NCBI RefSeq assembly: GCF_001468265.1
Contig: NZ_LNRZ01000009.1
Location: 1 to 64,000, forward strand
DNA from: Sphingopyxis sp. H050
Lineage (GTDB): Bacteria; Pseudomonadota; Alphaproteobacteria; Sphingomonadales; Sphingomonadaceae
Direction: 5' to 3'
Length of the DNA: 64,000 nucleotides
Shown: positions 35,556-42,715 of the stretch, piece after piece
Layout of the letters: every line of letters starts with the position of its first letter
Position numbering within the stretch: the first letter of the stretch is position 1
Made by a program: the position numbers and the translations under genes
The notes under the pieces: model-generated
What the model saw: the letters and a program-made list of their open reading frames with translations, nothing else
What the model was told of the DNA's origin: nothing
Database searches by the model: none

Positions 35556-36437
35556 ATGAGCGATCACCCGCTCGGCACCAGCCGGGCCATCCAAACGCGC
35601 GACGGCCGCAGCCTCCACGCCATGGTCAGAGGCGAGAGCGCCCCCGGCGTTCCGACGATAGTGTTCGAAGCCGGTCTCGCAGCGCCGGGATCCTATTGGG
35701 GACTGGTCGCGCCCGAGGTGTCGCGGAGGGCGCGGACAGTGGTTTACGATCGCGCCGGTCTCGGCCGCAGCGAACCCGACAGCCAGCCGCGATCGGTGGC
35801 GCGCATGGCCGACGACCTGGAGGATTTGCTGGAAAGTCTTGATGCCGCGCCTCTCCTGCTGGTCGCGCACAGCGGCGGCGCGCTTTTAGTGCGCGAAGCA
35901 GCTGCGCGGTGGCCCGACCGTGTGGCCGGGATGGTCTTGGTCGATCCGTCCGACGAGGGATGCGGCCCCGTCTTTTTCCGCTCTTTCCGCTTCACGGAGA
36001 AGGTGGTCCATCATGCAAGCTGCATGCTCGCCCGGGTCGGCCTGCTCGAACGTCTCTTTCGAGATCAGCTCGCCCCGCTGCCTGCACGCCTGCAAAAAGA
36101 GTTCCGGGCCGAAGCCTTTACCAACGCCGCGATGCGCACGCGGGGCGCGGAATTGAAGGGCATGATCGCGGCGATGAACGGCTGGCGGGATGGTCGGGGA
36201 CCGAACGCCGCCTTTCCAGTGACCGTGATCTCGGGAGCGAAGGCGGACCCCGGCATGTCGGCCAACTTGCGCGCGGCGTTCAACGCTTCCCATGCTCGGC
36301 GCGCGTCCCTGTCTCCCCGTGGCCGTCACGTCATCGCCGCGCGTTCGGGACATTTCATTCCCCTCACCGAACCCGATACGATCGTGGCCGAAATAGCGCG
36401 ACAATTACAGGGGGCTACCACACGGACTTCGACCTAG
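35556..36437 (+). CDS. Alpha/beta hydrolase
   Basis: The 293-residue product has FEAGLAAPGSYWG (oxyanion region), VVYDRAGLGRSEPD, the nucleophile elbow LVAHSGGALLVREAA with serine as nucleophile, VDPSDEG and a C-terminal histidine in RSGHFIPLTEPD. These give a complete Ser-Asp-His triad of the alpha/beta hydrolase fold. It follows the siderophore operon by 22 bases on the same strand. A siderophore-esterase role is possible from position, but peptide or lactone hydrolysis is just as open. Confidence 0.82.
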   Translation: MSDHPLGTSRAIQTRDGRSLHAMVRGESAPGVPTIVFEAGLAAPGSYWGLVAPEVSRRARTVVYDRAGLGRSEPDSQPRSVARMADDLEDLLESLDAAPLLLVAHSGGALLVREAAARWPDRVAGMVLVDPSDEGCGPVFFRSFRFTEKVVHHASCMLARVGLLERLFRDQLAPLPARLQKEFRAEAFTNAAMRTRGAELKGMIAAMNGWRDGRGPNAAFPVTVISGAKADPGMSANLRAAFNASHARRASLSPRGRHVIAARSGHFIPLTEPDTIVAEIARQLQGATTRTST

Positions 36438-36624
36438 GGGCACGTCTGCACACCAGACAATGGTGGCGGCTGCGCGCACCGTCTGCTGCATCGGCCACGA
36501 TTGGGATCATTGCGCCGCGTCATCGCATAGGCTGGCAAAATCGGGCATATATGCCGAGCAATCGCCGGGCTACTGTGAGCTCGCAGCCCAAGCTGTACGG
36601 GCCGCCGCACCTGTCGGGTCGTGC

Positions 36625-37917
36625 TTAGACAGAGCGGTATCGATGAGGGATCACGCGCTGCTCCAGGAGCGACGCCCAAGCGCCAAGGGCCTCCTTTCGC
36701 GGCTCGAAGAGTTCTGACTTGTTGTAGACGCGCATGATCTTGGATCGCGTCGCGGTCGCGACGTGGTTGAGAATGCGGTCCGCGACGTGAGGCGGAACTC
36801 CCAAAATTTCACAGGCGTGAGTGTTGAAGGTGGTCCGGAGATCGTGGACCATCCAATGCGGCATCTCAGGCGCGTTTTCGTCCTTCATCCGATCTATGCG
36901 AGTATCTTGAATTGCCTTGTCCAATCTGCGCCGCCCCTTGGTGAAGCCGGACACAGGCGTGTCGCCCGTCGTGGTGAAAACGAACTTGGATTCCTTCGGT
37001 CGATCCGGATGTTTGATCGCTTCGATGATGATAGACCGCGCCAATGCGGATAGCGGTACGCGCAGTGCGTTGTTCATCTTGGTGCGAGCGCTAGGCAACA
37101 ACCACACAGCTTCACCAGGTGCTTGGTCGGTGGCGAGATCGAGATGCTCAATAGGCATCGCCGTTACCTCTTCGCGCCGGTTAGGCAGCACGATCAGCAA
37201 CCGAAAAAGCTGATCGAATGGATAGCCTAGCGTGCCCGCGGCGGCCCATATCTCCGCAAGTTCATCAATTGTGTGGAATCGCTCTCGTTCATTTTCCTTT
37301 GACGGCTTGCGCACCTTTGCAGCGGGATTCTCGCTCATCACTCCTTCGTCGACGCACCAGTTGAAGAAGGCGGAGGCATACGCCAGGTTCCTATTGGCGG
37401 CGATAGGAGCCGTCTTGGCATGCTTCTTCACGAGATCGGAAATCTCGGCTTGCATGATCGAACATGGTTCGCGGTTCAGCAACGTCCGCAGAAGCCCCCG
37501 CTTGCCATCGAGCGCGCGCTTGGTCTGTGCTCCACGGCGATGCTGCGAAAGCACCGCCGCGTGATAGTCCTCAATCACTTCGTGCAGCGTCTTGCGGTTG
37601 AGAGCAGCGATAGCGGCGGTTCTGCGCGCGACCCGCTTCCGTTCGTTGGGATTGCTGCCTTGGTCAATCTGCGTCCGCGCGACGCGGGCTGCAGCACGAG
37701 CTTCGGCGATACCCATTCCTGGCCAGGTTCCAAGCTTGATCCGGCTACGCTGGCCGTTCTGCAGACGAGCCACGAGTGACCAGGTCGAAGAGCGTTCGCC
37801 TGCGCGCAACAAAAGGCCCGCTTCCTTGTCGTCCCGAAGCTCGACCCGACGCTTGGGATTCGCACGTACTTTGCCGATTGCCGCCTCAATACCGTTCTTT
37901 GTCAGTGATGTAGCCAT
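36625..37917 (-). CDS. Tyrosine recombinase/integrase (first island)
   Basis: The 430-residue P4-type integrase has an N-terminal arm-binding domain (KLGTWPGMGIAEARAAARVARTQIDQGSNP, about 61-90), a core-binding helical domain and a catalytic domain with R248 (LPNRREEVTAM), K280, H358-xx-R361 (HDLRTTF), H385 (RILNHVA) and the nucleophile Y398 (VYNKSELF). All catalytic residues are present. It lies about 210 bases from a tRNA-Lys 3' half, the usual place for an island integrase. It is homologous to the integrase cut by the right window edge. Confidence 0.93.
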   Translation of the reverse strand: MATSLTKNGIEAAIGKVRANPKRRVELRDDKEAGLLLRAGERSSTWSLVARLQNGQRSRIKLGTWPGMGIAEARAAARVARTQIDQGSNPNERKRVARRTAAIAALNRKTLHEVIEDYHAAVLSQHRRGAQTKRALDGKRGLLRTLLNREPCSIMQAEISDLVKKHAKTAPIAANRNLAYASAFFNWCVDEGVMSENPAAKVRKPSKENERERFHTIDELAEIWAAAGTLGYPFDQLFRLLIVLPNRREEVTAMPIEHLDLATDQAPGEAVWLLPSARTKMNNALRVPLSALARSIIIEAIKHPDRPKESKFVFTTTGDTPVSGFTKGRRRLDKAIQDTRIDRMKDENAPEMPHWMVHDLRTTFNTHACEILGVPPHVADRILNHVATATRSKIMRVYNKSELFEPRKEALGAWASLLEQRVIPHRYRSV

Positions 37918-37951
37918 GGATCGAACTCGAAAGACGACAAAATGGATCTTC

Positions 37952-37970
37952 TATGGGTGCCGTATGGGTG
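37952..37970. repeat. Tandem TATGGGTG repeats, candidate integrase arm sites
   Basis: TATGGGTG occurs at 37952-37959 and 37963-37970, an 11-base period, between the integrase start and the tRNA fragment. Arm-type sites of P4-type integrases are short direct repeats in this position. Confidence 0.4.
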
Positions 37971-38124
37971 TCAAAATGACCTTGACAGACGGTGCTCGAA
38001 CGTACATCAGGACGGAAGAATATGGAAGAGGCCTTCTGATATTAATCATTAAGTTCAGTGATATAAATGAAAAAAGATGGACAGGGTCGGAAGACGACGG
38101 AAGCACACGGAATGTGCTGAAAAC

Positions 38125-38171
38125 GACTCTTAATCAGCGGGTCCTAGGTTCGAGCCCTAGTGCGTCCACCA
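38125..38171 (+). other. Attachment site: 3' half of tRNA-Lys(CUU)
   Basis: From the end of the anticodon stem onward the sequence reads as a tRNA: anticodon loop CTCTTAA (anticodon CTT), stem TCAGC, variable loop, T arm CCTAGGTTCGAGCCCTAG, acceptor TGCGTCC, discriminator A and CCA. The D arm and acceptor 5' strand are missing, and bases 38121-38124 no longer match a stem. It is therefore the 3' copy left by integration into a tRNA-Lys gene; the intact gene should lie left of the window. It marks the joint between the two islands. Confidence 0.75.
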
Positions 38172-38228
38172 AAACTTCCAAAGAAATCAATGCCTTACTG
38201 AGAAGAAAACCTCGGGCGCAGCGCTCCG

Positions 38229-38267
38229 TGGAGCCTAATTTTCGCTATAGGCTCCGTATAGGCTCCA
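38229..38267. repeat. Repeats at the left end of the second island
   Basis: TATAGGCTCC occurs twice (38246-38255 and 38257-38266, 11-base period), and TGGAGCCTA at 38229-38237 is the inverse of TAGGCTCCA at 38259-38267. They lie 60-100 bases right of the tRNA fragment, a suitable place for arm-type or excisionase sites of the second element. No gene is supported between 38172 and 38402. Confidence 0.4.
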
Positions 38268-38402
38268 CCCCCCGCGCGACGGGGCCGGAAGCAGCATTTT
38301 TACACAGGTTTGGACAACGACACCTAATCACGGTGCTCGCTCCCGAGGCTCGCATCGGAGTTTGCGTTGTCCGGCGGCAGACCCGTTTGCTAGCCTTCCG
38401 GC

Positions 38403-39446
38403 ATGGCGAAACCGCGTCCCCCGCAGCATGTTGAAAAGGACTTCGAGGAATACCTCGGGCAGCGGATCGATCAGCTTGGCCTGCCTTGCACGATCGACGA
38501 CCTTCGCACCTCGGCAATCGCGTTCGAAAATTCCATCGGACTGGTGAACATCCAGGCGAACGTGCTTCTCGTGCTTGGCGCTTCGGCTCTGTTCATCGCC
38601 GGCACCGCAATCGCCATCATCCCGGCACCCGGCATGGGCGAACTCGGCTTGATAGCCACTTTTGGCTTGGCGGCATTCCTCCTGCTAACCGCCGGCTTCC
38701 GTCGCGGGAAATGGACACGCTACCTGGATTGGGGAGGCCTTCGGCCACTCGCTTGCACCGAACAATCGCACATCGACGACTTGCTGCAGGAGGTCGATGC
38801 CGGAAACCATACGGTGATGCGGATCGCCAAGGGCGGTGCGGCAGCCGCCGCGACTCCGGTCTCCCACCGGCCGGCCGATATCGTCATCGGCAAGGATTGT
38901 CTGGCGGATCGGCGGCTCGCCGCCACGCTGTTCGGTAGTGCGAGCGTCGGACGGCAATTCGTCGCCATTGTCCCGGAGGCGACCGGCGAGTGGTTCAACT
39001 ACTATTTCTGGCATCCACCCGTGGCCGACCACTTGCTCGACCTGTTCGACCGCACCAAGCAAATCTATGCGGGCGATACCGTAAAGCGGCTGAAAGTCCG
39101 GATCGCGCTGGGCACAATCAGCGAGAGCGCAGCAAAGCGGAGGCTGGACTACAAGGCCCCGCCCCCGAAGGACGTGGTTGTCACCGCCTTCGCCCAAGCG
39201 CTCAAGGCTGAAGCTGCCCGCCTGTTGGCCGAGGGTGCAATCACCCCGCTCGAGCAAGCCCAACTGTGCCGCCTCAACATTACTGGCGAGCCCGGATCGG
39301 ACGATCCTGCCGTGACCGGCAACAGGGGCCGCAAGCCCGAGTCCTGGTTCGTTGAATTGATGGGCGGGCGCTATGCGCCCGTCACCCGCCCGCTGGCCGA
39401 AACCATTCAGGACGAACTGAACGTCGCGCCGCGTTTCACCGGCTGA
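38403..39446 (+). CDS. Hypothetical membrane protein at the island border
   Basis: The 347-residue product has a helical N-terminus (HVEKDFEEYLGQRIDQLG), two membrane helices at about 55-75 and 79-97 (VLLVLGASALFIAGTAIAII; LIATFGLAAFLLLTAGF), and a long soluble C-terminal part of about 245 residues with no recognised motif. It is the first gene of the second island. The N-terminal cytosolic part, two helices and large C-terminal domain resemble sensor or effector membrane proteins seen in defence loci, but I cannot name a family. Confidence 0.6.
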   Translation: MAKPRPPQHVEKDFEEYLGQRIDQLGLPCTIDDLRTSAIAFENSIGLVNIQANVLLVLGASALFIAGTAIAIIPAPGMGELGLIATFGLAAFLLLTAGFRRGKWTRYLDWGGLRPLACTEQSHIDDLLQEVDAGNHTVMRIAKGGAAAAATPVSHRPADIVIGKDCLADRRLAATLFGSASVGRQFVAIVPEATGEWFNYYFWHPPVADHLLDLFDRTKQIYAGDTVKRLKVRIALGTISESAAKRRLDYKAPPPKDVVVTAFAQALKAEAARLLAEGAITPLEQAQLCRLNITGEPGSDDPAVTGNRGRKPESWFVELMGGRYAPVTRPLAETIQDELNVAPRFTG

Positions 39447-39526
39447 GTTTCTCGCCAATTGGCGGCCAAGTCGTCGACTAGCCTGCCCGAAACGCCATCC
39501 TGAGGTCTCCCCGAAAGGAGACTCGC

Positions 39527-39721
39527 ATGTCCGACGAATCGATCCGGCTGCTGTCGATGAGGCAGGTCCAGGCCGTGCTCAATATCCGCTCCCGCTCGAC
39601 GATCTACCAGATGATCGAACGCAAGACCTTGCCGCCGCCCTGCATCGTCAACCGGCGCGGATTGCGCTGGCGCGAATCCGACATCCGCGACTGGATACGC
39701 AGCCTTAAGCCGCGCGATTGA
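39527..39721 (+). CDS. AlpA-family regulator/excisionase
   Basis: The 64-residue protein reads LLSMRQVQAVLNIRSRSTIYQMIERKTLPPPCIVNRRGLRWRESDIRDWI in sequence: a MerR-like winged helix with the typical ending W..SDI..W. AlpA proteins act as excisionases or activators of integrase genes in P4-like islands. GAAAGGAG lies before the ATG. Its place at the end opposite the second integrase is normal for such elements. Confidence 0.85.
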   Translation: MSDESIRLLSMRQVQAVLNIRSRSTIYQMIERKTLPPPCIVNRRGLRWRESDIRDWIRSLKPRD

Positions 39722-39809
39722 GCCGCCCGGCCGCACCGCGCCCCAGCCAACTCGCCTCCCTTTTCCGCGATCACACGCCGGGCCCTGCCGGTCCGGCTGG
39801 AGAACAGCC

Positions 39810-40319
39810 ATGTCGTTTTTCCACCGGCCCCGACCCTCTCATCGTTCGGTGCCCCATACCGTTCAGGTTCCCAAGTCTCTGGTGGTCAATCTCATCCCGC
39901 TGATCGAGCGGCTCCTTGCTGATGACGACGACAGTTCCGCGTTGCGAACGGCTGTGCGGCCGTTCTTCTTCGGCGAACGGCCCCGCATCGCCATCCTGAA
40001 AGGCGAGGAGGTCTGGTTCCACCTTGAAGGCCCGCAATACGAATGCGGCGGACAGGTGTTCCCGCTCGGCGCTCAGATCTTTGTCGCTGACCGCGGGTGG
40101 CTCAGCCTCGGCCCGGCCGATGCAGCCACGCTCCATGCAAAGCTTCGCGAAGCTATCGACGCCGCCGCCTACCGATGGATCATCGAGCGGGGCCTGCTCG
40201 ATCAGGTGCGTCCCCTCCGCGCCGAGCGCAACCGGCGCGTCGATGACCGCCTCGCACTTCGCCAGATGGCCGCTGCCGCGGGCTCGATCCAGCAGGAAAG
40301 CGAGCCAGACGATGACTGA
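39810..40319 (+). CDS. Hypothetical island protein
   Basis: The 169-residue soluble protein is not recognised. The centre has FFFGERPRIAILKGEEVWFHLEGPQYECGGQVFPLGAQIFVADRGWLSLG in sequence, which looks like a beta-rich domain, followed by a helical C-terminus with an Arg-rich stretch. It lies between AlpA and the mobilization genes, so a replication, regulation or mobilization accessory role is possible. Confidence 0.6.
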   Translation: MSFFHRPRPSHRSVPHTVQVPKSLVVNLIPLIERLLADDDDSSALRTAVRPFFFGERPRIAILKGEEVWFHLEGPQYECGGQVFPLGAQIFVADRGWLSLGPADAATLHAKLREAIDAAAYRWIIERGLLDQVRPLRAERNRRVDDRLALRQMAAAAGSIQQESEPDDD

Positions 40320-40530
40320 CATTCTCTCCGACAACAGGTTTCAAGAAGGCCACGATGCTGCGCATCGGGCCAACGATAAGAATACACACCCCACGCACGC
40401 GTGCGGCGAGCATTTCTGCGGGTTTGCCGCGATGCTGATAGCATCTCGCTATCCGCGAAACCTCGGGACTGGCGCAATTGCGCCATTTCTCGCGATGGCG
40501 GATCGCATCTCGGTAGGAGCGACGTCGTGA
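40312..40530 (+). CDS. Possible small ORF overlapping the oriT candidate
   Basis: A 72-codon frame overlaps the previous gene's end by eight bases and its TGA overlaps the GTG of the next gene. The junctions look like coupling, but the translation has no family features, and the DNA is full of inverted repeats that suggest a non-coding transfer origin. I list it as doubtful. Confidence 0.2.
   Translation: MTDILSDNRFQEGHDAAHRANDKNTHPTHACGEHFCGFAAMLIASRYPRNLGTGAIAPFLAMADRISVGATS
40353..40506. other. Candidate origin of transfer (oriT)
   Basis: Six inverted repeats occur within about 150 bases: CGATGC-TGC-GCATCG (40353-40367), palindrome CGCACGCGTGCG (40394-40405), GATGC-TGATA-GCATC (40431-40445), GATAGC-ATCTC-GCTATC (40437-40453), palindrome TGGCGCAATTGCGCCA (40470-40485) and GCGAT-GGCGG-ATCGC (40492-40506). 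They lie just before the relaxosome protein, coupling protein and MobF relaxase genes, where oriT sits in TrwC-type systems. The nick site itself was not identified. Confidence 0.5.
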
Positions 40531-40898
40531 CCGCCCGCGCCCAGACCGTGCGGCTCAATCCGTCGCAGCACCGCGTCCTGGCAGGGTTCGCCGCCAAGCG
40601 CGGATTAAGCGAATATGCGATGCTCGCCCGCATCGTCGATGCGGGCTTTGCCGCCATCCTGCATGGAGCCGACAAAGAGGCCGACACGCGCGAAATCGCC
40701 GCCGAGGTCGGGGTGATTTCTGAGCGTCTGGCGGAGGTCGAACGCGTGCTCGACCGCACGCTGTTCACCGCCTGCGCAGCCTACGCCTACGCCCGCCATT
40801 CCGCGCTCGGCACCCGCAAACCCGACGAGGTGATCGCCGCCGAAGCGCGCGCCGCCTTCGAGCGCCAGCGCTCGCTTGCCCTGGAGGTCGAACCATGA
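40527..40898 (+). CDS. Small relaxosome accessory protein (TrwA/MobC-like)
   Basis: The 123-residue product starts with VTARAQTVRLNPSQHRVLAGFAAKRGLSEYAMLARIVDAGFAAIL, a ribbon-helix-helix-like beginning, then a coiled helical part ISERLAEVERVLDRTLF. Starting at a GTG that overlaps the upstream stop puts the domain at the N-terminus. Its own stop overlaps the coupling-protein start (ATGA). In TrwC-type mobilization loci the gene before the coupling protein encodes the oriT-binding accessory protein, hence the call. Confidence 0.6.
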   Translation: MTARAQTVRLNPSQHRVLAGFAAKRGLSEYAMLARIVDAGFAAILHGADKEADTREIAAEVGVISERLAEVERVLDRTLFTACAAYAYARHSALGTRKPDEVIAAEARAAFERQRSLALEVEP

Positions 40899-42715
40899 CC
40901 CAGCCCCACGATTTCGCATCCCGGTCGCATTCGCTGTGGCGCATGCGCATGGCGCATTTTCAGCAGCGGTTCGGCTTCTTCTCCAAGCTCATTCTGGCCT
41001 GCACCGGGGCAGGTTCGATCATCTGGGCGCAGTTCACTTTGCCGGCCTGTGCGTGGACCGCTGCGGCCCAATGTCTTGGCGCCAAGCTGCTCCAGGTCTT
41101 CGCCGACATGGCCGGACAGGACATCAAGATGAATGTCGCGGTGGACGGCGAGAGGCTGACCGTTCCGGCGCGTGTTGTCGCCAGCCATCCGCTGTTTGCC
41201 GGGCCTTTCGATGCCGCGACAACGGCGCTGCTGATCGGGGCCTTGATGGGCCTCGTTTTGGGGGTGCTGACCGTCTGGCTGATCCAGCGCACCATGAAGA
41301 CACAGGGACAGGATACGCTCGCCGACCGGGTGCTCGGCGGCACCCGGCTTGTCGGCCAGGACGTGCTCGCCGTGCACATTACGGACCGCGCCGGAGCCCG
41401 CTCGCTGGCCATCGGCCCGGTGCCGATCCCGCGCGGAATCGAGACCCGGCATTTCGCCTTCCTCGGCACCACCGGCAGCGGCAAGACCACCGCCTTGCGG
41501 CAGATGCTCGACCGTATCGAAGCGCGCGGCGAAGCGGCGCTGGTCTATGACACCAGCGGCGAATTCATCGCCCATTATTACGACCCCGCGCGCGGCGACG
41601 TGATCCTCAATCCGTTCGACGCCCGCTGCGCATTCTGGTCGCCGTTCGACGAGATCGCCCACCCCGCCGATGCCGACCGCATCGCCCGGCAGCTCGTCTC
41701 CGAAACCGGCAGCCAGGACGACGATGTCTGGCTGGAGACGAGCCGCATCCTTGTCGCCAACATGCTCCGTTCGCTCTGGGCCGAGGGCAACTGCAATCTC
41801 GAAGCCCTGCTTGAAGCCTTGCAGGTCAAGAGCAAGGAGCAATTGAAGCACTGGCTCGGCCATACCTCGTCGGCGCGGACCTTCGCCGACGACGCCGACC
41901 GCGCCACCGGCAGCGTCCTGTTCATGCTCGCCAAGGCCGCCAACCTGATCCAGTTCCTGCGGGTCGAGGACGACGGCGCGGCGCGCTTCGCCTTCCGCGA
42001 GTTCATTGCCGGCCTGGACGCGCGGCCGGGCGCGAAACCGTGGATTTTCGTGCCGCGCAAGGAGGATTATTTCGAGGCCGCGAAGCCGCTTATGGCCTGC
42101 TGGCTCGAATGCGCGGCGAGCGCGGTGCTCGGCCTCTCGCCGTCGCCCGAGCGGCGCATCTGGTTCGTGCTCGACGAGCTGGCCGACCTGCCCCGCGTCG
42201 AGAACCTTGCCCGCCTGCTGCCCGAAGGCCGCAAGTTTGGCGCGGCCATCGTGCTGACCTTTCAGGCGCTGGGGCAGATGCGCAATCGCTACGGTGCGAA
42301 CATCGCTGAGGCCATGCTCGCCTGCTGCAATACCAAGCTGTTCCTCCAGACCGTCGACCGCGAAACGCGCCAGTGGGCGAGCCAGACCATCGGCGATTGC
42401 GAGGTCGAGATGCGTGTCGCGACCGACACGCTCGCCATGGGCAAGGACGCGCCGCGCACGACCATCGCCACCCAGCGCGCCTTCCGAGCCGCCGTGCTCG
42501 AAAGCGAGCTGCGGCTTGTCCCGCACCAAGGCTTTCTGCTGCTGCCCGATGGCCTGCCCGTGGCGCGCATCGCGCTGACCGCCGATCACATTGCGGCGCG
42601 CGGCCCCGCCCGTCAGCCCGCCTTCGTCGCCGGCGATCCGGCGGGGACATTGTGGAGCCGGGTGAGCGAGATCGCCAGGAGCGCTGCGCCCGATGCCAAA
42701 CCGGGACCGGTCTGA
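40895..42715 (+). CDS. Type IV coupling protein (TraD/TrwB family)
   Basis: The 606-residue product has N-terminal membrane helices at about 28-48 and 112-135, then an ATPase domain with Walker A FLGTTGSGKTTALRQ (about 190-204), AALVYDTSGEFIAHYYDP, and Walker B-like RIWFVLDELADLPRVENL followed by FGAAIVLTFQALGQMRNRYG. These are hallmarks of TraD/TrwB hexameric pumps linking relaxosome to a type IV channel. Its TGA shares a base with the relaxase ATG (TGATG). Since no mating-pair genes are visible, it would have to use a channel from another element. Confidence 0.92.
   Translation: MTQPHDFASRSHSLWRMRMAHFQQRFGFFSKLILACTGAGSIIWAQFTLPACAWTAAAQCLGAKLLQVFADMAGQDIKMNVAVDGERLTVPARVVASHPLFAGPFDAATTALLIGALMGLVLGVLTVWLIQRTMKTQGQDTLADRVLGGTRLVGQDVLAVHITDRAGARSLAIGPVPIPRGIETRHFAFLGTTGSGKTTALRQMLDRIEARGEAALVYDTSGEFIAHYYDPARGDVILNPFDARCAFWSPFDEIAHPADADRIARQLVSETGSQDDDVWLETSRILVANMLRSLWAEGNCNLEALLEALQVKSKEQLKHWLGHTSSARTFADDADRATGSVLFMLAKAANLIQFLRVEDDGAARFAFREFIAGLDARPGAKPWIFVPRKEDYFEAAKPLMACWLECAASAVLGLSPSPERRIWFVLDELADLPRVENLARLLPEGRKFGAAIVLTFQALGQMRNRYGANIAEAMLACCNTKLFLQTVDRETRQWASQTIGDCEVEMRVATDTLAMGKDAPRTTIATQRAFRAAVLESELRLVPHQGFLLLPDGLPVARIALTADHIAARGPARQPAFVAGDPAGTLWSRVSEIARSAAPDAKPGPV

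Noticed and set aside
38097-38171. Complete tRNA-Lys gene
   Set aside because: The 3' half is clear but the D arm and 5' acceptor strand (expected GGACGCA) are missing, so it is an attachment-site fragment.
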